Below are positions 46,109-54,036 of a DNA stretch of 64,000 bases, piece by piece. Numbering within the stretch: position 1 is the stretch's first letter; every line of letters starts with the position of its first letter. The notes beneath the pieces are model-generated. The model did not search any database and was not told the origin of the DNA. It was given only the letters and a program-made list of their open reading frames with translations. The position numbers and the translations under genes were made by a program. This DNA comes from Candidatus Methanomethylophilaceae archaeon (GTDB lineage: Archaea > Thermoplasmatota > Thermoplasmata > Methanomassiliicoccales > Methanomethylophilaceae): the NCBI GenBank assembly GCA_944322255.1, contig CALUOK010000006.1, positions 1 to 64,000 on the forward strand, given 5' to 3'.

Positions 46109-47598
46109 TGGACTGGACCGAGAAGTACCGCCCCCAGACCCTGGACTCCGTGGTGGGCAACCCCACCGCCGTCAACAGCCTCAGGGCCTGGGCACGCAGC
46201 TGGGAGCACGGCATACCGGAGACCAGGGTCGCCGTCCTCAGGGGTCCGCCCGGAGTGGGGAAGACAACCTCCGTCGAGGCATTGGCGAGGGAGATGGGCT
46301 GGAGCATCATCGAGATGAACGCCTCCGACCAGCGCACCGGGAAGGCCCTGGAGGACGTGGCCCTCAGGGGGTCCATGTTCGAGACCTTCGCCGACGACGG
46401 GTCCTTCACCAGGTCGACCGAGGGCGGAAGGAAGCTCATCGTCCTGGACGAGGCGGACAACTTCTACGGCAACCACGACAAGGGCGCCATGCCCGTCGTC
46501 AACGCGCTGATCAAGGGGACCTGCCAGCCGGTGGTGCTGATAGTCAACGACTTCTACGAGCTGAGCAGGAAGAGCAGCGCCGTCAACGACAGCACGCTGC
46601 AGATCACGTTCAAGAAGCCACAGGCCTCAACCATCGCCAAGGCGCTTTACAAGATTGCCGATGCGGAGGGCGTCGAGGTGGACCCGGAGGCCATGGAGCT
46701 CATCGCTCAGAACGCCAACGGCGACATGCGCGCAGCCGTCAGGAACCTGGAGTCCCTGGCGCTGGGTCAGGATTCGGTAACGTTGGAGATGGCCGAGGGC
46801 CTCTCCCCGAGGGACACCCGCTCCGACATCTACGACCTCATGAAGGCCGTCTTCCTCGGTGGTGACCCGGCAGAGGCCCGGAGGAAGGCCATGGACGTGG
46901 ACGAGGACCCGGGCATGGTCCTGATGTGGATCGACGAGAACATGCCCACCGAGTGCACCGATGTGGGCGATCTGATCAGGGGCTACGAGAAGCTGTCCCG
47001 CGCGGACATATTCATGAGCAGGGTCTACAGGAGGCAGTACTACCGCTTCTGGTCCTACGCCAAGGACCTGATGACCTTCGGAGTATGCGCATCAAAGAGG
47101 GCCAGGTCCAAGCCCGGAACGAGGATCAACTTCCCCTCCTACCTGGGACGCATGTCCAGGAGCAAGAAGGTCCGCGCCGTCCGCGCATCCATCTCGCTGA
47201 AGCTGGCTCAGCACCTCCACACCACCTCCCGCAGGGTCCAGAACGATGTTGTTCCCTACGTGAGGGACATGGTCAACAACGACTCAGAGCTGCGTCTCCA
47301 TCTGGCCGACGAACTCGATCTCGACGCCGATGAGCTGGCGCTCCTGATGTCCAAGAAGGCTGACAGCAAGGCCGTGACATCCGTCATCAAGGAGGTCGAG
47401 GCCCTCCGCCAGGCCAGGATCGCATCCGCCGTCCCGAAGGACGCCCTCGCTGTCCGCATCGAGGCCCCTGCACCTTCGGCGGCTCCGAAAGCATCAAGTC
47501 AGGAGAAGCCGTCGGAGGTCCCGGTCGAAGCCGAGAAGCCCAAGGCCCCCGCCAGGAAGGCGCCGGCCAAGGGACAGAGGAGCCTCTTCGACTTCTGA
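46108..47598 (+). CDS. rfcL: Replication factor C large subunit
   Basis: A 496-residue clamp-loader subunit that, with RFC small subunits, loads PCNA. The N-terminal WTEKYRP motif, Walker A RGPPGVGKTT, Walker B VLDEADN and sensor regions are present. The C-terminus is an Ala/Pro/Lys-rich tail ending QRSLFDF, a PCNA-interacting (PIP) motif. The start overlaps the previous stop by one base (TGATG). Confidence 0.96.
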   Translation: MDWTEKYRPQTLDSVVGNPTAVNSLRAWARSWEHGIPETRVAVLRGPPGVGKTTSVEALAREMGWSIIEMNASDQRTGKALEDVALRGSMFETFADDGSFTRSTEGGRKLIVLDEADNFYGNHDKGAMPVVNALIKGTCQPVVLIVNDFYELSRKSSAVNDSTLQITFKKPQASTIAKALYKIADAEGVEVDPEAMELIAQNANGDMRAAVRNLESLALGQDSVTLEMAEGLSPRDTRSDIYDLMKAVFLGGDPAEARRKAMDVDEDPGMVLMWIDENMPTECTDVGDLIRGYEKLSRADIFMSRVYRRQYYRFWSYAKDLMTFGVCASKRARSKPGTRINFPSYLGRMSRSKKVRAVRASISLKLAQHLHTTSRRVQNDVVPYVRDMVNNDSELRLHLADELDLDADELALLMSKKADSKAVTSVIKEVEALRQARIASAVPKDALAVRIEAPAPSAAPKASSQEKPSEVPVEAEKPKAPARKAPAKGQRSLFDF

Positions 47599-47602
47599 TA
47601 CC

Positions 47603-48550
47603 ATGGACCAGGCATACCACGATCTGTTGATCAAGCAGCAGTACAGGCTGTACAAGGACCATTCCGCGGTCAAGCTCTGCCACTGGATGAAGGAGAGCAT
47701 GCTCCGCGGCAGATGCTGCTACAAGCAGGACTTCTACGGGATCGACTCCCACAGGTGCCTGCAGATGACACCCGCCCTCAACGAGTGCAGCCACATGTGC
47801 ACCTTCTGCTGGAGGGTCCAGGACAAGGACTTCCAGGTCGATGACTGGGCCGAGCCCAAGGAGATGCTCGATGCGCTGATCGAGGGCCAGAGGAAGCTGG
47901 TGTCCGGGTTCAAGGGCGACACCAGGTGCGACCTGAAGAGGTACGAGGAGGCCAGGAACCCCAACCAGGTGGCCATATCCCTGGCAGGAGAACCGATCAC
48001 CTATCCGTACCTCTCCGAGTTCCTGAGGGAGTGCCACAGGCGCGGAATGACCACTTTCATGGTCACCAACGGGACCTACCCGGAGAAGCTGGAGGCCCTT
48101 GACACCCTGCCGATGCAGCTCTACGTCACAGTTGCCGCACCGAACGAGGAGGTCTACCGCCAGGTTTGCAGGCCCAAGATCCCAGACGGATGGCAGCGCC
48201 TGATGAGGACGCTAGAGATGATGCCCTCCCTGGACACCAGGACCGTGATAAGGCACACGCTGGTGAAGGACGCCAACTTCGGATGGGTGGACGACTACGC
48301 CAGGCTGGACCGGATTGCCGACCCGGACCTGGTGGAGCCAAAGGGCTACGTGTTCGTGGGCAGCTCCAGGAACCGTCTCTCCATATCATGCATGCCGTCG
48401 TTCGCCGAGATCAGGGACTTCTCCCTGCAGCTCGGCAGCAGGATCGGCATGGAGATCATCAAGGAGCGCGAGGACAGCCGCGTGGTGCTTCTCGGACATC
48501 CCGGCCAGGAGACCGACGTCCGCAAGATCTACGGTCTCGACAGGAATTGA
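47603..48550 (+). CDS. taw1: tRNA 4-demethylwyosine synthase (Taw1)
   Basis: A 315-residue radical-SAM enzyme that makes 4-demethylwyosine at position 37 of tRNA-Phe. The cluster-binding CSHMCTFCWR (Cx3Cx2C) and flanking GIDSHRCLQMTPALNECSHM, SLAGEPITYPYL and GYVFVGSSRNRLS are characteristic of Taw1/TYW1 without the flavodoxin domain. It follows rfcL by 4 nt. Confidence 0.95.
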   Translation: MDQAYHDLLIKQQYRLYKDHSAVKLCHWMKESMLRGRCCYKQDFYGIDSHRCLQMTPALNECSHMCTFCWRVQDKDFQVDDWAEPKEMLDALIEGQRKLVSGFKGDTRCDLKRYEEARNPNQVAISLAGEPITYPYLSEFLRECHRRGMTTFMVTNGTYPEKLEALDTLPMQLYVTVAAPNEEVYRQVCRPKIPDGWQRLMRTLEMMPSLDTRTVIRHTLVKDANFGWVDDYARLDRIADPDLVEPKGYVFVGSSRNRLSISCMPSFAEIRDFSLQLGSRIGMEIIKEREDSRVVLLGHPGQETDVRKIYGLDRN

Positions 48551-48582
48551 GAAAAGACGGGGGATCGCTCCCCCATGGTTTT

Positions 48583-48861
48583 TCAGATCGCCAGCGTGCC
48601 GGAGTACACCAGGTACGCCAGAATCAGGATGTGGAGCACCAGGAAGACGTAGACGAGCTTGAACTTCAGCTTCAGCGTCTTGTGCCTGGCCAGCTTCATC
48701 CCGGCGACGGCCCCCCACGGCCCGACGAGGGCCGCGATGAGCAGGGTGGACTCCTTGGTGCGCCACTGGTCGTTCTTCGCCTTGTGCTTGTCCCAGACGT
48801 ACATCGCGAAGGCGATGACGTTCAGGACCAGGTAGACGATCAGGAACGGTACGGCGTCCAT
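48583..48861 (-). CDS. DUF1294 membrane protein
   Basis: A 92-residue membrane protein of the DUF1294 family: FAMYVWDKHKAKNDQWRTKE followed by LLIAALVGPWGAVAGMKLAR, HKTLKLKFKLVYVFLVLHIL. The WDKxxAxxxxWRxxE motif is diagnostic. The start ATG 48861 lies 3 nt after the stop of the flavodoxin gene on the same strand. Function unknown. Confidence 0.88.
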   Translation of the reverse strand: MDAVPFLIVYLVLNVIAFAMYVWDKHKAKNDQWRTKESTLLIAALVGPWGAVAGMKLARHKTLKLKFKLVYVFLVLHILILAYLVYSGTLAI

Positions 48862-48863
48862 GC

Positions 48864-49268
48864 TCACAGCTCTGCTATGAAGTCGTCGACGGCCTTCGGG
48901 AAGCCCGCCTCGTTCATCTCCTCAGCCTTCTTGTTGAAGTACACGGCCTTCTGGATGCCCAGCTGCTCGGCCACGGCGTCGCGCTGCTTGTCGCCCTTCT
49001 CGCCGTTGTACATGCACTCGATGAACAGGTACAGCTTCTTCTGGACGAGGGAGTCCTTGTTCTTCTCGATGTAGTCGACCAGCTGCTTGTAGGGCTTCCC
49101 TGCGTGGATGCCAGTGCCGAAGACGATGGTGTCGTACTCCGTGATGTTGATCATGGTGATCTCCTTCAGGTTGAAGATGTCTGCACCGATCTTCCTCGCG
49201 ATGTACTCAGCGACCTTCTTCGTGTTCTTCGTCATTCCGGTTGCGTAGATGACTGCGGTTCTTCCCAT
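48864..49268 (-). CDS. Flavodoxin-domain protein
   Basis: A 134-residue FMN-binding protein. The N-terminal YATGMTKNTKKVAEYIA is the phosphate-binding loop of the flavodoxin/HemG-like type, and TIVFGTGIHAGKPYKQL is the second FMN contact. It lies in a cluster with a related iron-sulfur flavoprotein upstream (13 nt gap), so it may serve in electron transfer controlled by the HxlR regulator. Confidence 0.88.
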   Translation of the reverse strand: MGRTAVIYATGMTKNTKKVAEYIARKIGADIFNLKEITMINITEYDTIVFGTGIHAGKPYKQLVDYIEKNKDSLVQKKLYLFIECMYNGEKGDKQRDAVAEQLGIQKAVYFNKKAEEMNEAGFPKAVDDFIAEL

Positions 49269-49281
49269 CCGTATCCCCTTG

Positions 49282-49824
49282 TCAAAGCTTCTTCGCCAGT
49301 TCCTCGGCGGCGGACATGATCTCCGCGCTGTCCTTGGCGGGGCCGCTTGTGGCCTCGGCGAAGACGATGCTCCCCATGACCTCGAACTTGAAATAGTTCG
49401 CCATGACCTTCTCGATCATCTGCTCGATGTCCTGGGCGCCGGCTCCGGAGCCGGACGTGACCACGATGGCCAGCTTCTTGGGTGTGATGGCGCAGGTGAA
49501 GTCGCCCCTGACGAAGCCGTACATCCTGTCCTCGAACATCCTGTACTGGGAGGTGGACTGTCCGAAGTAGTCGGGTGTGGCGAGGATGACGGAGTCGCAG
49601 TTGGCGACGGAGTCCAGAACGGGGGTCAGTCCGTCCTTCCTGACGCACTTGCCGGTCTTCTTGCATCCCATGCAGGCCTGGCAGCCCTTGGCCTCCAGCT
49701 GGTTGAGGTAGAAGATCTCCACCTCGTTGCCGGCCGCCTTGGCGGTCTCGGCCATCTTCTCTACGATTGCAACACAGTTCCCGGATTTCCTGGGAGACGC
49801 TACGATAGCTGTGATCTTTGCCAT
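49282..49824 (-). CDS. Iron-sulfur flavoprotein (Isf type)
   Basis: A 180-residue NADPH-dependent FMN reductase-fold protein. SPRKSGNCVAIVEKMAE binds FMN phosphate, and CQACMGCKKTGKC (Cx2Cx2Cx5C) is the compact cysteine motif that holds a [4Fe-4S] cluster in Isf proteins of methanogens, which are linked to oxidative-stress electron transfer. ATG 49824 lies just inside a palindromic operator. It is divergent from the HxlR regulator. Confidence 0.9.
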   Translation of the reverse strand: MAKITAIVASPRKSGNCVAIVEKMAETAKAAGNEVEIFYLNQLEAKGCQACMGCKKTGKCVRKDGLTPVLDSVANCDSVILATPDYFGQSTSQYRMFEDRMYGFVRGDFTCAITPKKLAIVVTSGSGAGAQDIEQMIEKVMANYFKFEVMGSIVFAEATSGPAKDSAEIMSAAEELAKKL

Positions 49825-49825
49825 A

Positions 49826-49840
49826 GTATCCAAATGATAC
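49826..49840. promoter_or_regulatory. Palindromic operator 1 (flavoprotein side)
   Basis: GTATC-CAAAT-GATAC, a perfect 5-bp inverted repeat with a 5-nt centre, directly abutting the start codon of the iron-sulfur flavoprotein gene. It matches operator 2 in arms, spacing and centre. Binding here would block that gene's start region. Confidence 0.65.
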
Positions 49841-49884
49841 GAATAGAACTCACATATATAAGCTTGGTTAAGAAATGTTATTAA

Positions 49885-49899
49885 ATATCCTAATGATAT
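49885..49899. promoter_or_regulatory. Palindromic operator 2 (regulator side)
   Basis: ATATC-CTAAT-GATAT, consensus with operator 1 being RTATCCWAATGATAY. It lies 9 nt upstream of the HxlR start codon, suggesting autorepression. Confidence 0.65.
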
Positions 49900-49908
49900 C
49901 AAAGGTTC

Positions 49909-50325
49909 ATGTCCCCTCAGAACGCCCGCTACAACTGCTCCATCGATGCAGCCATGTCGGTCATCGAGGGCAGATGGAAGGGAACCATCATCTGCATGCT
50001 CGCCAAGGACGGGACGCTCCGCTTCTCCGCCCTCCAGAGGAAGATAGGCGAGATCACATCCAGGATCCTCTCCAAGCAGCTGAAGGAGCTGGAGTCCGAC
50101 GGCATGGTTCAGCGCACGGTGGTGCCCGACGGCAAGGTGAAGGTGGAGTACTCCCTCACGGAGAAGGGCCGCTCCATCCTGCCGGTGCTGGAGTCCCTGG
50201 CCAGATGGGGCGCCATGCACCAGTGCATCCAGGTGATCGTGCCGGAGAAGGACGCCGTCTCACAGCTCTGCGACCTTGACCGCAACACGTCTGGTGCGGG
50301 GTCCGTCGAATTCGCAGAGGAATAA
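49909..50325 (+). CDS. HxlR-family transcriptional regulator
   Basis: A 138-residue winged-helix protein. The opening CSIDAAMSVIEGRWKGTIICML, then RFSALQRKIGEITSRILSKQLKELE and a wing ending VEYSLTEKGRSILPVL are textbook HxlR. The early cysteine (residue 10, YNC) may sense redox state, as in HypR-type members. It likely controls the divergent flavoprotein operon. The 3' end overlaps the convergent UPF0047 gene by 66 nt. Confidence 0.93.
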   Translation: MSPQNARYNCSIDAAMSVIEGRWKGTIICMLAKDGTLRFSALQRKIGEITSRILSKQLKELESDGMVQRTVVPDGKVKVEYSLTEKGRSILPVLESLARWGAMHQCIQVIVPEKDAVSQLCDLDRNTSGAGSVEFAEE

Positions 50326-50664
50326 CCCCTGCCAGGTCCCCAGCAGAAGGTCCCCGTCCGACACTATCAGCGTCTGCGACGGCCCCACGCACGAGGTCCT
50401 CAGATGGGAGTGGGAGTTGCCCTCCATGTGCCTGTAGTCGTCCCTCTCGGGGAACGCCCTGGAGAGGCCGGCTATCATGTCCGTCTTGACATCGGGGTCG
50501 GCGTTCTCGTTTATGGTTATACCGGCGGTGGTGTGCATGGAGAACACCAAGCATAAGCCGTCCCTGACTCCGCTCTCTTTCACTATCCTCCTCACCTGGG
50601 AGGTTATGTCCACTATGTCCTGGCTACCTCCGGTCCTGACTTCTACGGTGCTGTATCCCGACAT
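50260..50664 (-). CDS. YjbQ/UPF0047 family protein
   Basis: A 134-residue protein of the secondary thiamine-phosphate synthase enzyme/UPF0047 family: VFSMHTTAGITINENADPDV, HMEGNSHSHLRTSCVGPSQT and LGTWQGLFLCEFDGPRTRRV are highly conserved. The biological function is not settled; some members show weak thiamine-phosphate synthase activity. It overlaps the HxlR gene in convergent orientation. Confidence 0.92.
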   Translation of the reverse strand: MSGYSTVEVRTGGSQDIVDITSQVRRIVKESGVRDGLCLVFSMHTTAGITINENADPDVKTDMIAGLSRAFPERDDYRHMEGNSHSHLRTSCVGPSQTLIVSDGDLLLGTWQGLFLCEFDGPRTRRVAVKVAEL

Positions 50665-50719
50665 GCAACTGGTAACGTCCCAACACTAAATAAGTCGAAG
50701 TAGATGACCCAGGGAGAAC

Positions 50720-51670
50720 ATGGCCTACAGAATCGTCGAGATCGATTCGGAGAGGACGGCGGAGCTCCGCGACCGCTGTTCGAGAATGAACTTCTACACG
50801 TCGAAGGCGGACATAAACGGAATCTGCGTGCAGCTCTACACGTCCAACCGCGACTACATGAACATGTGGCAGGACAACTTCTACCACATGTCCGACTCGG
50901 TCAGGTCCCATGCCAGGATCTACTGCCTTGACGATCCGGACACGGACCTCCACGCCGAGTACGACCTGCAGTCGTTCACCATGTTCCTGTTCAACTTCGA
51001 CTACTACGGCTGGATCAAGAGCATCGCCCTCGGAATGGCCGGCAACATCCTGGAGGACGGCCACGGCATATTCTCGGTCCACGGCGCCGCCCTGGACATC
51101 GACGGTGCCGGCGTGACGCTCATAGCGCCATCCAAGACCGGCAAGACCACACAGTCCTGGGGCCTTCTCAGGATGGATAACGCCCACCTGATCTCGGACG
51201 ACTGGTACTTCGTGTCCTTCGGATGCGGAAGGCCCGCTGTCGAGGGTTCCGAGAAGAACTGCTACATCGACGCCGACATCGGCGACGTCTGGGAGGAGTA
51301 CAGGCCCCTGGTCCAGGAGGTCAGGTTCGACAACAAGGGCCGCGGCATCGGGAACGTGAGATGGGTAGCAGGGGAGGGTTCCGTCATCAGGAGCACATCC
51401 ATGAGGTACGTGTTCATGCTGAAGCGCGACCCCTCGGACGAGCGCAAGGTCTACCGCATGTCCTCGGAGGAGGCCCTGGAGTACCTCTCCGGCGAGGGAT
51501 TCTGCAACCCCCACCAGCTGGTCTGCGACCTGAGGCGCGTGGCCCTGAGGAAGGAGTTCTTCCGCAGGTACCTGTCCGAATGCGAGGTGTTCATGGTGAA
51601 CACCACCTGCACCGCCGAGGAGACCCAGGACAACATCCGCGGCGTGCTAGACGGGAGGTGCGGGCTTTGA
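50720..51670 (+). CDS. HPr kinase-like P-loop protein
   Basis: A 316-residue protein with the HPrK/P-type fold: P-loop APSKTGKTTQ near residue 140, then LISDDWYF, where the family has an aspartate pair for phosphate chemistry. The N-terminal about 120 residues are a separate beta-rich domain. HPr and PTS are generally absent from archaea, so the substrate is unlikely to be HPr; relatives occur in peptide-modification and regulatory loci. It is coupled to the following membrane protein (TTGA overlap). Confidence 0.75.
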   Translation: MAYRIVEIDSERTAELRDRCSRMNFYTSKADINGICVQLYTSNRDYMNMWQDNFYHMSDSVRSHARIYCLDDPDTDLHAEYDLQSFTMFLFNFDYYGWIKSIALGMAGNILEDGHGIFSVHGAALDIDGAGVTLIAPSKTGKTTQSWGLLRMDNAHLISDDWYFVSFGCGRPAVEGSEKNCYIDADIGDVWEEYRPLVQEVRFDNKGRGIGNVRWVAGEGSVIRSTSMRYVFMLKRDPSDERKVYRMSSEEALEYLSGEGFCNPHQLVCDLRRVALRKEFFRRYLSECEVFMVNTTCTAEETQDNIRGVLDGRCGL

Positions 51671-52647
51671 AGATCAAGATGCCGGACATAGGCAAAGGCG
51701 AAGGCAAGGGCGCCGGCACCAGGGCCAGGCTGGACGGTGTTAAGGATTCGATCAAGTCCAAGACCTCCAGCACCGCCAAGGGGCTTGACCCGAAGTTCAA
51801 CAAGATCAGGGCCTCCACAGTGGAGCGCTCCCACGAGATCTCCGTCCTGTGGCTGTCGGTTCTGGTAGTACTGGTCACGAGCCTCGTGATGTTTGCAGTG
51901 GTCGTGGTTATCGGCGACGTCTGGACCCTGGGCGACTACATGAACAACATCTTCTGCAACAACATCGCCCTGCTGATCATCATCCTGTTCCTGGACACCA
52001 TCGTCAACAGCAACAAGGAGAGCCGTCAGAAGAGGGACGAGGCCAGGAGGATCCTCAGGTACGACCGCCTCATCCATCCGAACCTGGACCTCTACCTTGT
52101 CAGGAAGAACATGGTCATCACCCCCAACGGCAAGACCGTCCACAAGTTCCAGATCGACTCCGACTTCAAGGTCAGCGACATGAGGGACATGTACACCCCC
52201 TCCGAGCTGGTGTCCGATGTCGGAATCTCCAAGATCAAAAGGTACGGGCACTTCCAGTCCATCCTCAAGCACGACTTCTCCAAGCTCATCGAGAACGTGG
52301 ACTTCGTCTACTACCCGGAGATTGCCGAGGCGGTCATGAGGTACCTGAACGCCACCTCCTACGGCGAGGCGGCGCTGGAGGCCGTCATCGGATACGAGGA
52401 TGCCCGCGCGGGGACCAAGTCCATGAGGGTCATGGTCACCGGTATGATCAAGGAGGAGCCGGACAACGGCAGCTTCATGCAGGCCAACCCCACCATGAAG
52501 AACGTGTACCTGGTCCATCAGATGATCAACGACCAGGAGAAGGCTGTCTCCGACTACATCAGGCTCATCAGGACCCTGGAGGACTCCGACCCCGCCGAGA
52601 GGAGGAAGAGGTCCAAGCACGTCTACGACGAAGAGGACTACGAGTGA
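51667..52647 (+). CDS. Hypothetical two-helix membrane protein
   Basis: A 326-residue protein not recognised by family. It has a basic N-terminus (KGEGKGAGTRARLDGVKDSI), two membrane helices (VLWLSVLVVLVTSLVMFAVV and FCNNIALLIIILFLDTIV) and a long soluble C-terminal domain (residues 125-326). TTG 51667 was chosen because it overlaps the previous stop and GGGAGGTG sits 7 nt upstream; ATG 51679 is the alternative. Its co-translation with the HPrK-like gene suggests a functional pair. Confidence 0.7.
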   Translation: MKIKMPDIGKGEGKGAGTRARLDGVKDSIKSKTSSTAKGLDPKFNKIRASTVERSHEISVLWLSVLVVLVTSLVMFAVVVVIGDVWTLGDYMNNIFCNNIALLIIILFLDTIVNSNKESRQKRDEARRILRYDRLIHPNLDLYLVRKNMVITPNGKTVHKFQIDSDFKVSDMRDMYTPSELVSDVGISKIKRYGHFQSILKHDFSKLIENVDFVYYPEIAEAVMRYLNATSYGEAALEAVIGYEDARAGTKSMRVMVTGMIKEEPDNGSFMQANPTMKNVYLVHQMINDQEKAVSDYIRLIRTLEDSDPAERRKRSKHVYDEEDYE

Positions 52648-53342
52648 ACATACCGGTGGGGCAGCGGCGAGTCCACAGTCATGGAGTCCTCGGTCACGAC
52701 GCAGTCGTACACCAGCACTTTGACTCCCATCGACTCCGCCCTCTCCATCTCCTCCCCGAACTCGCGGTGGATCTCGTAGTCTGGAACGAACTCCCTCATG
52801 CCCTTCATCTGCACCATCAGGGCGATGTACGCCTCGTAACCTTCCGAGACGCACCTCTCCAGCCCCCTGATGTGCTTAAGGCCCCGTTCGGTGGGGGCGT
52901 CCGGGAACATGCAGACGCCGTCGAACTCGCGAGTCACGCCTTTGACCTCCACGAAGATCTTCCTCTCGCCGGATTCTATGTAGAAGTCGAACCTCGAGTC
53001 CCCATGGCTGTGCTCGGGATGGACTTTCGGATCTGGTCCGAAGATCCCCGAGGACAAGACGAACTCCCCGAAGGCCCTGTTGGGGGACTGGGAGTCGATG
53101 TTGATCAGGTTGTCTCCCTTGTATGCTGCGATCAGGTCATACCTGGTCTTCCTGGAGGGGTTGCCGGAGTCCTCCAGGACCACGGAGGTTCCGGGGATCA
53201 GTATCTCCCTGCACCTGCCGGTGTTCTTCACGTGGACCGTCTCCACCTTACCGTCGACCTCGACCTGGGCGATGAACCTGTTGGGGCGGGACAGGAACGT
53301 CCCCCTGACAGTCTTACCGTATTGCACGCCGCCCCATGACAT
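52638..53342 (-). CDS. sfsA: SfsA-family nuclease/regulator
   Basis: A 234-residue SfsA protein. RFIAQVEVDGKVETVHVKNT, GRCREILIPG, SRFDFYIESGERKIFVEVKG and CMFPDAPTERGLKHIRGL match the family, including the PD-(D/E)xK-like EVKG core. It is the only gene of the window that clearly stops with TAG. The convergent overlap with the upstream membrane-protein gene is 10 nt. No SD at ATG 53342, probably leaderless. Confidence 0.92.
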   Translation of the reverse strand: MSWGGVQYGKTVRGTFLSRPNRFIAQVEVDGKVETVHVKNTGRCREILIPGTSVVLEDSGNPSRKTRYDLIAAYKGDNLINIDSQSPNRAFGEFVLSSGIFGPDPKVHPEHSHGDSRFDFYIESGERKIFVEVKGVTREFDGVCMFPDAPTERGLKHIRGLERCVSEGYEAYIALMVQMKGMREFVPDYEIHREFGEEMERAESMGVKVLVYDCVVTEDSMTVDSPLPHRYVHS

Positions 53343-53374
53343 TCTTCATATTACAGTTGTCCGTATCGGAGGCC

Positions 53375-54034
53375 ATGGAAGGATTCAGGACCTACGAGAG
53401 GGACCCGTCGGACCCCAAGAAGTTCAGGATAGCCAGCCTCGACGAGCTCCCGCCCGACGAGATCTACGTCCTGGACACCGAGACCACCGGTCTAGAGGGC
53501 GCCCCCAAGGACCTGGTGGTGGACATCGGCATCTGCCGCGTCTCCCTGCGCCGCGGGACGGTTGAGGACGTGTACTCCTCCGTGCTGGGCTACGACGTGG
53601 ACTCCTGGGACGACTACCACAGGAACGCCTGGATCTTCCAGAACACCGACATGACCCTGGAGATGGTGGCCGACGCCCCTCCTGCCATGAAGGTGATCGA
53701 GGACGTCCGCAAGATCGTCAGGAACAAGACCGTCACGGCCTACAACATCGCCTACGACATGGACAAGTTCCTGTACAAGGAGCCATGGAACATGAAGGGG
53801 GAGTTCACTCCCTGCAGCGACATCATGCTGGCGGCGACGCCGGTGTGCAAGGTCCCCAGCGAGTACTACGGGAGACAGTACAGGTACCCCAAGCTGGACG
53901 TGGCCTACGCGAAGATCGTCGAAGGCGATCCAGCAGGTATCCATGGCACCCAGAACCACCGCGCCCTCTCGGACGCGCAGATGGCCTCCTACGTCATGAT
54001 ACAGATGTTCCGCGACGGCAACTACCAGCCGTGA
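53375..54034 (+). CDS. DEDDh 3'-5' exonuclease
   Basis: A 219-residue RNase T/DnaQ-type exonuclease. Exo I YVLDTETTGLEG (catalytic Asp and Glu), exo II around AYNIAYDMDKFLY and exo III NHRALSDAQM are all present, so the protein should be active on DNA or RNA 3' ends. GGAGG precedes ATG 53375. A degenerate paralog is encoded at 62324-62875. Confidence 0.9.
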   Translation: MEGFRTYERDPSDPKKFRIASLDELPPDEIYVLDTETTGLEGAPKDLVVDIGICRVSLRRGTVEDVYSSVLGYDVDSWDDYHRNAWIFQNTDMTLEMVADAPPAMKVIEDVRKIVRNKTVTAYNIAYDMDKFLYKEPWNMKGEFTPCSDIMLAATPVCKVPSEYYGRQYRYPKLDVAYAKIVEGDPAGIHGTQNHRALSDAQMASYVMIQMFRDGNYQP

Positions 54035-54036
54035 GC

